The translations under genes and the position numbers were made by a program. Below the pieces are notes generated by a model. It saw only the letters and a program-made list of their open reading frames with translations, made no database searches and had not been told where the DNA came from. A stretch of DNA of 43,789 nucleotides. Origin: a virus. The DNA is taken from positions 1 through 43,789 of the IMG/VR virus record IMGVR_UViG_3300046520_000168, one strand, 5' to 3'. Positions 27,131 through 35,796 of the stretch are shown here, one piece after another. The first letter of the stretch is position 1. Each line of letters begins with the position of its first letter.

Positions 27131-28618
27131 ATGAAGCCCGAGCACATGAAGCTGCTTCGGGACAAACGATGGCGCCTGAACAATCTCTATTTCATCACAG
27201 ACAAGCAGGGCAAAAAGGTCCGCTTCCGGATGACGGACGAGCAGATCGAATACTTCGACGGGATGCACACGCGGAACATCATCCTGAAGGCACGGCAGCT
27301 CGGCTTTACCACTGAGTGCTGCATCATCCAGCTGGACGCGGCGCTGTTCGAATCAGCCAAGTGCGCACTGATTGCTCACACCCTGAACGATGCCAAGCGC
27401 CTGTTCCGGGAGAAGGTGAAATACGCCTACGACAACCTGCCGGCGGAGATCCGCGCTGCCAACCCCGCGAGCAACGACGCCGCCGGCGAGCTGGTGTTCA
27501 GTAAGGGCGGCTCACTCTACGTTTCCACGTCCTTCCGGGGTGGCACGCTGCGTTACCTGCATGTGTCTGAGTTCGGGAAGATCTGCGCCAAGTTTCCACA
27601 TAAGGCCCGCGAGATCGTCACCGGTGCCTTTGAGGCCGTTGCCACGGACTGTTTCGTCACGATCGAGTCGACGGCAGAGGGCAGGGCTGGCTACTTCTTC
27701 GATTACTCGCAAAGTGCTGAGCGCCAGTTACTGGCCGGCGTGCCCCTAGGCCTGCTGGATTGGAAGTTTTTCTTCTTCTCCTGGTGGAAGAACAAGGCGT
27801 ACTGGCTTGACCCGACTGACGTGGTCATCCCGCAGCGCCTGACCGATTACTTCAACGAGCTGCAAGCTAAGCACGGGATCGTCACGAACGACGGCCAGCG
27901 CGCCTGGTACGCGGCCAAGGAGAAGACGCTCGGCGACGACATGAAGCGGGAATATCCGTCCATTCCTGTCGAAGCCTTCCAACAGTCGGTTGAGGGCGCC
28001 TATTACGCGCAGCAACTGACCAAGCTCTACGCCCAGCAACGTATCGGCGCGATACCGAACAACAGCCATCTGCCGGTGATGACCTTCTGGGACATCGGCG
28101 TCAGCGACTCCACGGCTATCTGGTTCGTGCGCCAGGTCGGCACCGAATACCACGTCATCGATTACTACGAGAACTCAGGCGAAGGTCTGCGGCACTACAT
28201 GAAGGTGCTCAAGGACAAGGGTTACACCTATTCCGAGCACTGGGGCCCGCACGACATCGATAACCGTGAGTTCGGCAGCGACGCCAAGACCCGCCGTGAA
28301 TTGGCCCAGGAGGGCTATGAGATCGACGGGCAGAATTACCAAATGATGTTTCAGGTGGTCCCGAAGATCGGCATCAACGACGGCATTGAGCAGGTCCGGG
28401 AAATCCTCCCGCTTTGCGTATTCGATGAGTCGAAATGCGAGAAGGGTATCAACTGCATCGAGAACTACCGCAAAGAGTGGGACGACAAGCGCGGCTGTTG
28501 GAAAGATAGGCCGCTTCATGACTGGACCTCTCACGGTTCCGACGGATTCCGGTACTTCGCTGTTGCGAAGAGCTCCAGGAAGCCGGCTACCTCTATAAAA
28601 ATGGGATACGCCCGATGA
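27131..28618 (+). CDS. terL: Terminase large subunit
   Basis: 495 aa. ATPase and nuclease that packages phage DNA into the prohead. ATPase part: Walker A-like KARQLGFTT (about 53-61) and Walker B region RYLHVSEFGK (about 142-151, with the catalytic Glu in SEF). Nuclease part (RNase H-like): TFWDIGVSDSTAIWF around 318-332 with Asp, and ENSGEGLRHYMKVL, then HDIDNREFGSDAKTRREL. Length is typical. Its TGA overlaps the portal ATG (GATGAGC). Confidence 0.95.
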   Translation: MKPEHMKLLRDKRWRLNNLYFITDKQGKKVRFRMTDEQIEYFDGMHTRNIILKARQLGFTTECCIIQLDAALFESAKCALIAHTLNDAKRLFREKVKYAYDNLPAEIRAANPASNDAAGELVFSKGGSLYVSTSFRGGTLRYLHVSEFGKICAKFPHKAREIVTGAFEAVATDCFVTIESTAEGRAGYFFDYSQSAERQLLAGVPLGLLDWKFFFFSWWKNKAYWLDPTDVVIPQRLTDYFNELQAKHGIVTNDGQRAWYAAKEKTLGDDMKREYPSIPVEAFQQSVEGAYYAQQLTKLYAQQRIGAIPNNSHLPVMTFWDIGVSDSTAIWFVRQVGTEYHVIDYYENSGEGLRHYMKVLKDKGYTYSEHWGPHDIDNREFGSDAKTRRELAQEGYEIDGQNYQMMFQVVPKIGINDGIEQVREILPLCVFDESKCEKGINCIENYRKEWDDKRGCWKDRPLHDWTSHGSDGFRYFAVAKSSRKPATSIKMGYAR

Positions 28619-30030
28619 GCAACGACGTCTCCTTCAAGCGGGCTGACTACATCGAAGTGTTGGGCCGGTGGGCGACTGTCCGCGATGTCTGCGCAGGTCA
28701 GCACCGCGTGGTTTCTCGGCTGCCGTACATCAACGCGCACGACAAGTCGCCGGAGAACGCGGATCGCAACAAGGCCTACCGTGAGCGAGCAGTGTTCAAG
28801 AATGCCACTGGCCACACGCGCAACGGTTTGTTGGGCCTCGCCTTCCACAAAGACCCAACGCTCACCGTGCCGAAAAAGCTGGAGTACTTGCAGGACAACG
28901 CCAACGGGTCCGGGGTAAGCATCTACCAGCACTCACAAGGCACGCTGGAAAAGGTGCTTGAGGCGGGTCGTCACGGCCTGTACGTCGATTACCACCAGGA
29001 CAAAGGTGTCGGTGGTCATTCGGTAATCCTGTCGTATTGCGCCGAGGACATCATCAATTGGCGCGCGGGCATGGTGAACGGCCATAACGTGCTGACTCTG
29101 GTCGTGTTGCGGGAAATGATGGAAGTTGAGGACGGCTTTGGGTTCAAAGCAGTCGAGCAGTTCCGCGAGCTTGCGCTTGAGGCTGAAGGTTTTGTCTGCC
29201 GGGTTTGGCGCCGATCTGGTCCCAGAGGCGGTGGACCTCTTGAAGTCACCGAGGCGTTCGCCCCAGAAGGCATTACCGGACGCCTCAAGGAAATTCCGTT
29301 CACCTTCATTGGTGCGCAGAACAACGATCCATCTATCGACGAGTCGCCGCTGTACGACATCGCGATGATCAACCTCGGCCATTACCGCAACAGCGCTGAC
29401 TACGAAGACAGCGTCTTCTGGTGCGGGCAGGCTCAGCCATGGATTTCCGGACTGACTGAGCAGTGGGTGAAGTTACTGGAAGAAAAGGGCGTCTACGTCG
29501 GCTCCCGGGCGCCAATGCTACTTCCGGTCGGTGGCCAGTTTGGGTACGCACAGCCGCTGCCCAACACTCTGGTCAAGGAGGCCATGGCCGACAAGAACCA
29601 GATGATGATCGAGCTGGGGGCCCGAATGGTCGTCGCGTCACTGGCAGCCAAAACGGCTACTGAGTCCCGCGGCGATCAGTCTGCTTCGACATCGGTGCTT
29701 GCCGGCTGCGTGGCCAATGTCAGCGAGGCCTATACCCAAGCGATCATGTGGTGCGGCCTTTACATGGGCCTCACCGACAAAGTTGCGTACCAGGTGAATC
29801 AGGAATTCGTCGAGCTGACGGCTGATCCGCAAATGATCACAGCCTTGGTTGGCTTGTGGCAGAACGGCGGATTCGCGAAGGCTGACCTTCGATCCTATTT
29901 GCGCAAGCTGGGCTTGATTGCCCCAGAGCGTACTGACCAGCAGATTGACGGCGAGCTACAGGAGCAGAGCGATGGCCTGGGCTTGGATGACGAGGTAACA
30001 GCAAATGGCGGCAAACCAAGCAATCCTTGA
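28615..30030 (+). CDS. Portal protein, DUF4055 type
   Basis: 471 aa. Portal ring of the capsid vertex through which DNA enters and leaves. The N-terminal block YRERAVFKNATGHTRNGLLG and the central YHQDKGVGGHSVILSYCAED, IINWRAG and SPLYDIAMINLGHYRNSADY match the DUF4055 portal family, which replaces the classical portal in some siphoviruses. The C-terminus (EGELQEQSDGLGLD) is acidic and flexible. Overlaps TerL by four bases and the next gene by 26 bases. Confidence 0.88.
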   Translation: MSNDVSFKRADYIEVLGRWATVRDVCAGQHRVVSRLPYINAHDKSPENADRNKAYRERAVFKNATGHTRNGLLGLAFHKDPTLTVPKKLEYLQDNANGSGVSIYQHSQGTLEKVLEAGRHGLYVDYHQDKGVGGHSVILSYCAEDIINWRAGMVNGHNVLTLVVLREMMEVEDGFGFKAVEQFRELALEAEGFVCRVWRRSGPRGGGPLEVTEAFAPEGITGRLKEIPFTFIGAQNNDPSIDESPLYDIAMINLGHYRNSADYEDSVFWCGQAQPWISGLTEQWVKLLEEKGVYVGSRAPMLLPVGGQFGYAQPLPNTLVKEAMADKNQMMIELGARMVVASLAAKTATESRGDQSASTSVLAGCVANVSEAYTQAIMWCGLYMGLTDKVAYQVNQEFVELTADPQMITALVGLWQNGGFAKADLRSYLRKLGLIAPERTDQQIDGELQEQSDGLGLDDEVTANGGKPSNP

Positions 30031-31093
30031 CGCCACTATTCGTCACGCGGTCTTCCTCGAAAAGCTGAAGGCGGGGGAGGTCGGCAAGTTCGCGCCCTTC
30101 CTCAAGGAGATCGACCGCTCGATCCGTGATCGACTCACCCAGTCAGACCTGACCGAGTACAACGTCAAGCGTCTTGAAGCGCTGCTGAAGGAGGTCGACA
30201 GCCTGCTGCTGGGTATCTTCGACCGCTACAGCCTGCAACTGAACCTCGACCTGATCGACATTGCCAACTACGAAGCCGAGTTTGAGGCGACGAGCTTGGC
30301 TCGGTCTGCGCCAGTTGGTGTGTCGCTGGACGTTGCGGCGCCGACGGCTGCTGCCATCAGGGCGGCGGTGCTGACGAATCCACTCAGCGTGCGCGATACC
30401 GGTGGCGGGAAGCTGCTGAAGTCGTTCATCAAAGGCTGGACCACTGCTGAGCGGGAGCGCGTTACCGGCACGATCCGGCAGGGCTTCTTCGAAGGTCAGA
30501 CAAACTTTCAGGTTATCCGCAACATTCGCGGCACCAAGGCGGCGGGGTACAAAGACGGCATCCTGGCAACGACCAATCGCAACGCCAGCACCGTCGTACA
30601 CACCGCGATTCAGCATGTGTCGTCACAGGCGCGCATGGAAGTGGCCAAGGCCAACACGGATATTGTGGCTGAAATTGAAATGGTCGCCACGCTGGACAGT
30701 AAGACTAGCCAGCAATGTCGTTCGATGGATAAGCGACGGTTCCCGGTTGATTTTGGGCCCCGGCCGCCATTCCACCCGAACTGCCGCACCACGTTCATTC
30801 TGTTAACCAAGCTCAGCGAGATGTTTGCCAAGGGCGCTACGCGAGCCTCAGTAGGAGCAAATGGTGCAAGTCAGGTCAATGCGAGCCTTGACTACTACCA
30901 CTGGCTTCAGCAGCAGCCGGCGTCGTTTCAGGATGTGGCAATCGGCCCTGTTCGGGCGAAGCTGTTCCGTGAAGGCGGGCTGAGTGTCCAGCGCTTCGCC
31001 GATCTGCAGCTTGATCGCAACTTCGCGCCATTGACCTTGGCGCAGATGAAAGGGTTGGAACCCCTAGCATTTGAACGGGCTGGATTGAGTTGA
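30005..31093 (+). CDS. Head morphogenesis protein (SPP1 gp7 / Mu F-like)
   Basis: 362 aa. Minor head protein bound to the portal and needed for DNA delivery or genome packaging. Family motif at about residues 195-262: AIQHVSSQARMEVAKANTDI, then ATLDSKTSQQCRSMDKRRFP and PPFHPNCRTTF, where Cys and His form a metal site. N-terminal half is helical (EVGKFAPFLKEIDRSIRDRL). GAGGTAACAGCAA precedes the ATG, which lies in the last codons of the portal gene. Confidence 0.92.
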   Translation: MAANQAILDATIRHAVFLEKLKAGEVGKFAPFLKEIDRSIRDRLTQSDLTEYNVKRLEALLKEVDSLLLGIFDRYSLQLNLDLIDIANYEAEFEATSLARSAPVGVSLDVAAPTAAAIRAAVLTNPLSVRDTGGGKLLKSFIKGWTTAERERVTGTIRQGFFEGQTNFQVIRNIRGTKAAGYKDGILATTNRNASTVVHTAIQHVSSQARMEVAKANTDIVAEIEMVATLDSKTSQQCRSMDKRRFPVDFGPRPPFHPNCRTTFILLTKLSEMFAKGATRASVGANGASQVNASLDYYHWLQQQPASFQDVAIGPVRAKLFREGGLSVQRFADLQLDRNFAPLTLAQMKGLEPLAFERAGLS

Positions 31094-31117
31094 AATCCTA
31101 GTCTGCTTCGTTATGGT
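31090..31117 (+). promoter_or_regulatory. Candidate moron promoter
   Basis: TTGAAA (31090-31095), 16 bases, TATGGT (31112-31117); 5 of 6 and 4 of 6 matches. It begins at the stop of the head gene and serves only the 31,145 gene, which has its own terminator, so it can be read in the lysogen. Confidence 0.5.
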
Positions 31118-31144
31118 GTGCATGACATACACAGGGAGTCATGC

Positions 31145-31810
31145 ATGCGCCTTAAAAAAACACCGATTCCGTATCTGACCAAAGAAATCATTGGTACAGA
31201 TGAAGGTTGTGGAATTTTCATTCCTGCCAACCGGTTGCTTTATCAGTTTGTACGGGATAACCCAAGCAATACCGACAAGGCGCAAATTGCATCGAAGGCT
31301 TTGATCATCGGGCGGAGCCTTTCGGCATCAGCAGAGAGGCGGACACCTAGCGAAATAGATCCAGTCAGTGGCACGGCAAATTTCTATGATTTGCTGGGGC
31401 AGACTATCGGAAATTCAATGGTTGGTGAGCTGCTCGATATGCTTGATCAGCACCAAGAACTGACGCCATTGCTGGTTGGTGATGTTGTAAAAGTGCACGC
31501 TTTTCTTTGCGACGCAATCACAACCATTACCGAAAAAGATTGCAGTAGCTTTGCGTCGAAGTACCTTCATTTTCATCGACCAAAGCTGTTCCCAATGATG
31601 GACTCACGGGCTCGGACTGCCTTGAAATGGGTTGCAAACGAGCAGGAATGGGACTTTGCATACACAACAGCCGGCAAGTCAAAAAACTATAGGGTTTATG
31701 TTGATCATTTCCTACGAGCAAGGAAGCTTTTCCAAGAAGATTTGGGTAGCTCGTTGAGCCTAAGGCAGATGGACAACATTCTTCTGAACCGATTCGACTT
31801 AAATATTTGA
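31145..31810 (+). CDS. Single-gene moron in the head operon, unknown function
   Basis: 221 aa, AT-richer than its neighbours. N-terminal part RLKKTPIPYLTKEIIGTDEG, then FVRDNPSNTDKAQIASKALI; a conserved-looking C-terminal part with SFASKYLHFHRPKLFPMMDS, ARTALKW and YRVYVDHFLRARKLFQEDLG, ending SLRQMDNILLNRFDLNI. The pattern S(x)ASKYLHFH(x)PxxFPxxDS appears, from memory, in uncharacterised proteins of accessory regions and slightly recalls helix-hairpin-helix glycosylase-type folds; I cannot name a function. GGGAG precedes the ATG at 31145. Flanked by its own promoter and terminator, the definition of a moron. Confidence 0.75.
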   Translation: MRLKKTPIPYLTKEIIGTDEGCGIFIPANRLLYQFVRDNPSNTDKAQIASKALIIGRSLSASAERRTPSEIDPVSGTANFYDLLGQTIGNSMVGELLDMLDQHQELTPLLVGDVVKVHAFLCDAITTITEKDCSSFASKYLHFHRPKLFPMMDSRARTALKWVANEQEWDFAYTTAGKSKNYRVYVDHFLRARKLFQEDLGSSLSLRQMDNILLNRFDLNI

Positions 31811-31823
31811 AGATCTTGAACCT

Positions 31824-31847
31824 AACCCGCTCCGGCGGGTTTTTTTA
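31824..31847 (+). terminator. Terminator of the moron
   Basis: AACCCGC-TCCG-GCGGGTTTTTTT, 7-bp stem with a tetraloop and T8, 14 bases after the stop at 31,810. Late transcription from upstream must pass it, so antitermination would be needed for the capsid genes. Confidence 0.92.
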
Positions 31848-31889
31848 TGCCTGCAAAACGGGCCGACCAAATCCAAGGGGTGCATCAAC

Positions 31890-32618
31890 GTGGCAGAAGA
31901 AAACGAAATTGACCTGGACAACCCGGCAATTAAGGCCGCTATCGCGACTGCCGTTGAAGCATCCGTTTCGGGCCTGAAATCCAAGAACACGGAACTGCTG
32001 GGCAAGCTGAAAGACACCACCGGCAAGCTGACCCAGTTCGAAACCCAGTTTGAAGGCATCGACATCGACGCCGTCAAAGGGTTGCTGAGTCGGGCAGGCC
32101 AGGACGAAGAAACCAAGTTGCTGACAGAGGGCAAGGTGGACGAAGTCTTTAACCGTCGCACCGAGCGCCTGCGCGGCGATTACGACAAGCAACTGAAAGC
32201 CGTAACCGGTCGAGCCGAAAAGGCAGAAGCCTTCGCTGCCAAGTTCCAGGGCAAAGTCCTGGGTGACTCGATGCGGGGCGCAGCACTGAAAGCCGGCGCT
32301 CTGCCGGAGGCTACCGACGACATTATCCTGCGCGCCAAGGGCGTGTTTTCACTGAATGAAGAGGGCGAAGCGGTCGCCGTCGATGAGTCTGGCCAGACCA
32401 TCCTCGGCAAAGATGGCAAAACCCCTCTGACCCCGCTCGAATGGGCGGAATCACTGCGCGAAAGCGCGCCTCACCTGTGGCCAAGGGCTTCAGGGACACA
32501 AGCCCCGGGCGGGGGTGGCGGCCAGGCTGCATTCAAACGCTCCGAAATGACCTCCGAGCAAAAGCGCGACTACCAGCGCAAGCACGGCCAAACCGCATAC
32601 CTCGCATTGCCAAAGTAA
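31890..32618 (+). CDS. Capsid scaffold protein
   Basis: 242 aa, acidic, helical, GTG start. Typical scaffold pattern: N-terminal VSGLKSKNTELLGKLKDTTG, coiled coil with QFETQFEGIDIDAVKGLL and RLRGDYDKQLKAVTGRAEKA, then a Gly/Pro-rich part with GTQAPGGGGGQAAF and a basic end SEQKRDYQRKHGQTAYL that would contact capsid. Guides capsid assembly and leaves before DNA entry. Directly upstream of the major capsid gene, the standard order. Confidence 0.85.
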   Translation: MAEENEIDLDNPAIKAAIATAVEASVSGLKSKNTELLGKLKDTTGKLTQFETQFEGIDIDAVKGLLSRAGQDEETKLLTEGKVDEVFNRRTERLRGDYDKQLKAVTGRAEKAEAFAAKFQGKVLGDSMRGAALKAGALPEATDDIILRAKGVFSLNEEGEAVAVDESGQTILGKDGKTPLTPLEWAESLRESAPHLWPRASGTQAPGGGGGQAAFKRSEMTSEQKRDYQRKHGQTAYLALPK

Positions 32619-32630
32619 GGGGACTCACCC

Positions 32631-33581
32631 ATGGCCACAACCGTAAACAGTGACCTGATCATCTACAACGATGAGGCGCAAACCGCATACCTGGAGCGTG
32701 TCCAGGACAACCTCGACGTCTTCAACGCATCTTCCAACGGCGCGATCGTTCTCGACAACGAGCTGATCGAAGGTGACTTCCGCAAGCGCTCTTTCTACAA
32801 AATCGGAGGCTCGCTCGAGCATCGCGACGTCAACTCCGTCGGCAAAGTGACCGCGAAGAAGATCGGCGCCGGTGAAGCGGTTGGCGTAAAAGCTCCGTGG
32901 AAGTACGGCCCGTACCAGACCACCGAAGAAGCGTTCAAGCGTCGCGGTCGTCCAGTCGATGAGTTCTCCCAGATCATCGGCGCCGACGTGGCCGACGCCA
33001 CCCTGGAAGGTTTCATCCAGTACGCCACAGCAGCGCTTCGTGCTGCGATCAGCTCCAACGCCGGCATGGTGGTCACCGCCAACATCGAAACCGACGGCAA
33101 GAAGACGCTAACTCGCGGCATGCGTAAGTTCGGCGACAAGTTCGGCCGCATTGCTCTGTGGGTCATGCACTCCAGTGCTTACTTCGACATCGTTGACGAA
33201 GCCATCGCCAACAAGGTCTACGAAGAAGCTGGCGTTGTGATCTACGGCGGCCTGCCGGGCACCCTCGGTAAGCCGGTACTGGTGACCGATACCGCGCCGG
33301 CGGACGTGATCTTCGGCCTGCTGCCGAATGCCGTGGTGATCACTGAATCGCAGGCCCCAGGCTTCCGCTCGTACAACGTGGACGACGAGGAAAACCTCGG
33401 TATCGGCTACCGCGCCGAGGGCACCGTCAACATCGACGTGCTGGGTTACAGCTGGAAGGACGCCGTCGGCGGCGCGAACCCAACCCTGGCAGCCGTAGGT
33501 TCGGCGGCCAACTGGGTCAAGCACTCCGACAGCGATAAGGTCACAGCGGGCGTGATGATCACGCTGACGACCACTCCATAA
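32631..33581 (+). CDS. Major capsid protein
   Basis: 316 aa. Forms the icosahedral shell with an HK97-like fold. Visible blocks: TEEAFKRRGRPVDEFSQIIG, AALRAAISSNAGMVV, ALWVMHSSAYFDIVDEA, VVIYGGLPGTLGKPVLVTDT and the P-domain end GIGYRAEGTVNIDVLGYSWK, typical of the capsid type paired with DUF4055 portals. GGGGAC precedes the ATG. No N-terminal delta domain, in keeping with a separate scaffold gene. Confidence 0.92.
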   Translation: MATTVNSDLIIYNDEAQTAYLERVQDNLDVFNASSNGAIVLDNELIEGDFRKRSFYKIGGSLEHRDVNSVGKVTAKKIGAGEAVGVKAPWKYGPYQTTEEAFKRRGRPVDEFSQIIGADVADATLEGFIQYATAALRAAISSNAGMVVTANIETDGKKTLTRGMRKFGDKFGRIALWVMHSSAYFDIVDEAIANKVYEEAGVVIYGGLPGTLGKPVLVTDTAPADVIFGLLPNAVVITESQAPGFRSYNVDDEENLGIGYRAEGTVNIDVLGYSWKDAVGGANPTLAAVGSAANWVKHSDSDKVTAGVMITLTTTP

Positions 33582-33627
33582 CGCTCACCCCTGACAGCGG
33601 TCAGTGATGGCCGCTACGGAGATTTCC

Positions 33628-34197
33628 ATGGAACTCATTTATTCCACTCAAAGCTCCGGCTTTGATCCAGATAAGCGCTATCGCAACCCCGAGCACTTCG
33701 ACCGACCAGAAGCAGGCGTGACCAGTGTTGTTGTCATCGGCGAATGGCCAAAGGTGGTTGATGCCTACGAGCATGTTGGCGTCGAAGTGACGGCGTTAGA
33801 AGCTAAGCCGCGCCAGGTGCTGGTTGTTGGTGCCGCTGATAACAATGCAGAACTGGAGGCTCTGATCAGCAAGCTTCAGATTGAAAGCGATACGATCCGC
33901 GCTGTCATCGACGGGCTCGATGCCGGCGAGATTGAAAAACCGGAAGCCGGTGAACTTGCAATTCGACTGTTTCAGGCGCTCGACGGCATCCGCCTTCAGA
34001 TGGTTGATCTGGCTGATGCGCGTGATGAGCTCGCGGCAGAAAATGAAAGGCTGCGTAACGAGCTCGCAGAGAGCGTGGGCGAAGGGCAGGAAATCGAAGC
34101 CCTGAAGGCTTCGCTCGATAAGGTCGGCGTGAGCTACCGCGCCAACGCCTCAAAAGAATCCTTGGAAAAGCTCGTCGCTGAACTGCCCAAGGCGTGA
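33628..34197 (+). CDS. Head-associated protein with C-terminal HeH/SAP-like motif
   Basis: 189 aa. N-terminal part (YSTQSSGFDPDKRYRNPEHF, DRPEAGVTSVVVIGEWPKVV) probably beta, followed by a coiled coil (QMVDLADARDELAAENERLR) and a C-terminal helix-extended-helix motif (EIEALKASLDKVGVSYRANA, SKESLEKLVAELPKA), as found in phage head fibres and Rho-like DNA binders. ACGGAG lies before the ATG at 33628. Situated between capsid and connector, where head-decoration or assembly factors are found. Confidence 0.7.
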   Translation: MELIYSTQSSGFDPDKRYRNPEHFDRPEAGVTSVVVIGEWPKVVDAYEHVGVEVTALEAKPRQVLVVGAADNNAELEALISKLQIESDTIRAVIDGLDAGEIEKPEAGELAIRLFQALDGIRLQMVDLADARDELAAENERLRNELAESVGEGQEIEALKASLDKVGVSYRANASKESLEKLVAELPKA

Positions 34198-34257
34198 TAC
34201 TGCGGCTGCCGATAATTCGGCGGCCACTCATTCAAAGCTCATCCAGCGAGTTGATCC

Positions 34258-34761
34258 ATGACACTCATCATCGAGGACGGCACCAGCAAGCTTGATGCCG
34301 AAAGCTACGCAAGCGCCGCGGACCTGGTCATTTACGCCGGCAAGTTTGGCGTGGCCATTCCTGCTGACGCGCCGGCGCAAGAAGCGTTGCTTCGCCGGTC
34401 CGCCTTGGCGATGGATGGCATGACATGGAAAGGGCGAAAGACAGACAGCGATCAGGCACTGTCCTGGCCGCGCCGAGGTGTGGCACTGGATTGCGAGATC
34501 AAGCCCGACAACTACCTGCCGGCGCGAATCCAGTACGGCCAGATGGCCTTGGCTGCTGAGATTCATCAGGACGACATTGATCCACCAGAGAAACGCAATG
34601 GAGCGGTGACTCTGGAGCGTGTCGAGGGCGCAGTAACTCGCGAGTACGCAACGATTCCGAACACCAGCGGCCGACTGTTGCCGGCGGCGCCGGAGCGGCC
34701 GAGTGCCACGCAGTTCGCGGATTATTTGGAGCGTCGCGGGTTGTTTGCGGTTCGGGCTTGA
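34258..34761 (+). CDS. Head-tail adaptor (DnaT-like ssDNA-binding family)
   Basis: 167 aa. Start MTLIIEDGTSKLDAESYASA then ALLRRSALAMDGMTWKGRKT and DQALSWPRRGV are the markers of a family called DnaT-like single-strand-binding in annotation, but acting as the first head-tail adaptor ring in siphoviruses. ALxWPRxGV and the conserved C-terminal end SATQFADYLERRGLFAVRA fit. Length typical. Next gene in the original operon is the head-closure protein, now separated by a moron. Confidence 0.85.
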   Translation: MTLIIEDGTSKLDAESYASAADLVIYAGKFGVAIPADAPAQEALLRRSALAMDGMTWKGRKTDSDQALSWPRRGVALDCEIKPDNYLPARIQYGQMALAAEIHQDDIDPPEKRNGAVTLERVEGAVTREYATIPNTSGRLLPAAPERPSATQFADYLERRGLFAVRA

Positions 34762-34800
34762 AGCGGATTTGCGGCATGGAGCGAGGACACAATGCACTCA

Positions 34801-34828
34801 TTGGTAAGCCTGAAAAACGAGCTATGCT
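34801..34828 (+). promoter_or_regulatory. Candidate promoter of the amphipathic-repeat moron
   Basis: TTGGTA (34801-34806), 16 bases, TATGCT (34823-34828), both 4 of 6. It lies 48 bases upstream of the moron start in a locally AT-rich gap (34,762-34,875). Confidence 0.45.
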
Positions 34829-34875
34829 TTCGTGAACAATTTTTGGTTGTCGCGATTTAGTATTTTTTTAGCTCA

Positions 34876-35769
34876 ATGAAGTGCTTTCTAGCGAGGTGGC
34901 CTTTGGAAATAAAGGAGCTCCTTAAACGGTGGGCTTTGAAAATAAAGGACCTCCTTAAACGGCGGGCTTTGAAAATAAAGGGGCTCCTTAAACAAAGGCA
35001 CCAAGAAATCAGCGCCGCTGCGGCAGCCACTCAAGCCATTGCTGCTGTTATTGCTGGAGTCTGGTTTGGTTGGGCTTTTTACTATTCGGAAGTTGTAAAG
35101 CCAAAGCAGCCAATTTCATTTCTAAATCCAAAGTTGAAAATCGAAATTGTAGGTAACGAAAAGGATAGCGGTGGAGCTGAGTACTATGTGCTTCGATTAG
35201 ATATGGATATCGAAAACAAAAGCGGTCAGAACCTATCTGTAGCATCTTCAATTGTTACTATTTATGCGGATAAAATTAGCTCCAAGCCAGTGAGTTTTGA
35301 TGCCAGAAGCATTCAAGTAAGTGTGAACGATGGTAGAGGCTCAAGCTCAAGGTACAGGGGAGGAGTTGAGAAAACTCAAATGGTTTATGCAGGTAGCGAG
35401 TTCTCTGGATGGCGATTTGGAGTCGGTGAAAGGGCTGCGGAGAGTCGCCTGTTCCGGGTTCCAGTAGGTAAGTTTGATCAACTGGAGGCTAACTGGTATA
35501 CGCTGAGCGGTTCTGAGTTGAAAGATGTTAAAGTGACCAGACTTGTGTCATCTAAAGATGGAGAGGATTTTTCTATAACTACCTGTGTATGCAAAGATGA
35601 TTGCCCTCAATCTTCCAAAGTTGGCGGTGAGGTTGGAAGTGTGGGCGCATGTGTTGCTCCCTGGGTTGACCTAACTAGCCGTGAAGCTGATGGTTTCATG
35701 GGGGGCGAAGATAAAGCAGGAAATGCAAGAGCGACTGCTTTCATAGTTCTACCACCTAAAAAACAATAA
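34876..35769 (+). CDS. Membrane protein with N-terminal amphipathic tandem repeats (moron)
   Basis: 297 aa, AT-rich, between head-tail adaptor and head-closure genes. Residues 8-40 are three 11-residue repeats (WPLEIKELLKR, WALKIKDLLKR, RALKIKGLLKQ), a basic amphipathic helix; then a transmembrane helix (ATQAIAAVIAGVWFGWAFYY, about 49-68) and a C-terminal soluble domain of about 225 residues with a beta-rich first part (YYVLRLDMDIENKSGQNLSV) and four Cys (TTCVCKDDCPQ and VGACVAP). The helix would lie along the inner membrane facing the cytoplasm, the Cys domain in the periplasm. No Shine-Dalgarno at the ATG. No known family. Fits superinfection exclusion or envelope modification. Confidence 0.75.
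   Translation: MKCFLARWPLEIKELLKRWALKIKDLLKRRALKIKGLLKQRHQEISAAAAATQAIAAVIAGVWFGWAFYYSEVVKPKQPISFLNPKLKIEIVGNEKDSGGAEYYVLRLDMDIENKSGQNLSVASSIVTIYADKISSKPVSFDARSIQVSVNDGRGSSSRYRGGVEKTQMVYAGSEFSGWRFGVGERAAESRLFRVPVGKFDQLEANWYTLSGSELKDVKVTRLVSSKDGEDFSITTCVCKDDCPQSSKVGGEVGSVGACVAPWVDLTSREADGFMGGEDKAGNARATAFIVLPPKKQ
34897..34995 (+). repeat. Three 33-bp tandem repeats
   Basis: Units at 34897-34929, 34930-34962 and 34963-34995, each containing (A)AAATAAAGG and CTCCTTAAAC. The junction AAGGAGCTCCTT in unit 1 is a perfect 12-bp palindrome, changed to AAGGACCTCCTT and AAGGGGCTCCTT in the others. In-frame 33-bp length means copy number can vary without frameshift. Confidence 0.9.
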
Positions 35770-35796
35770 GATCATCAACAATATTTTGGAGCCACC

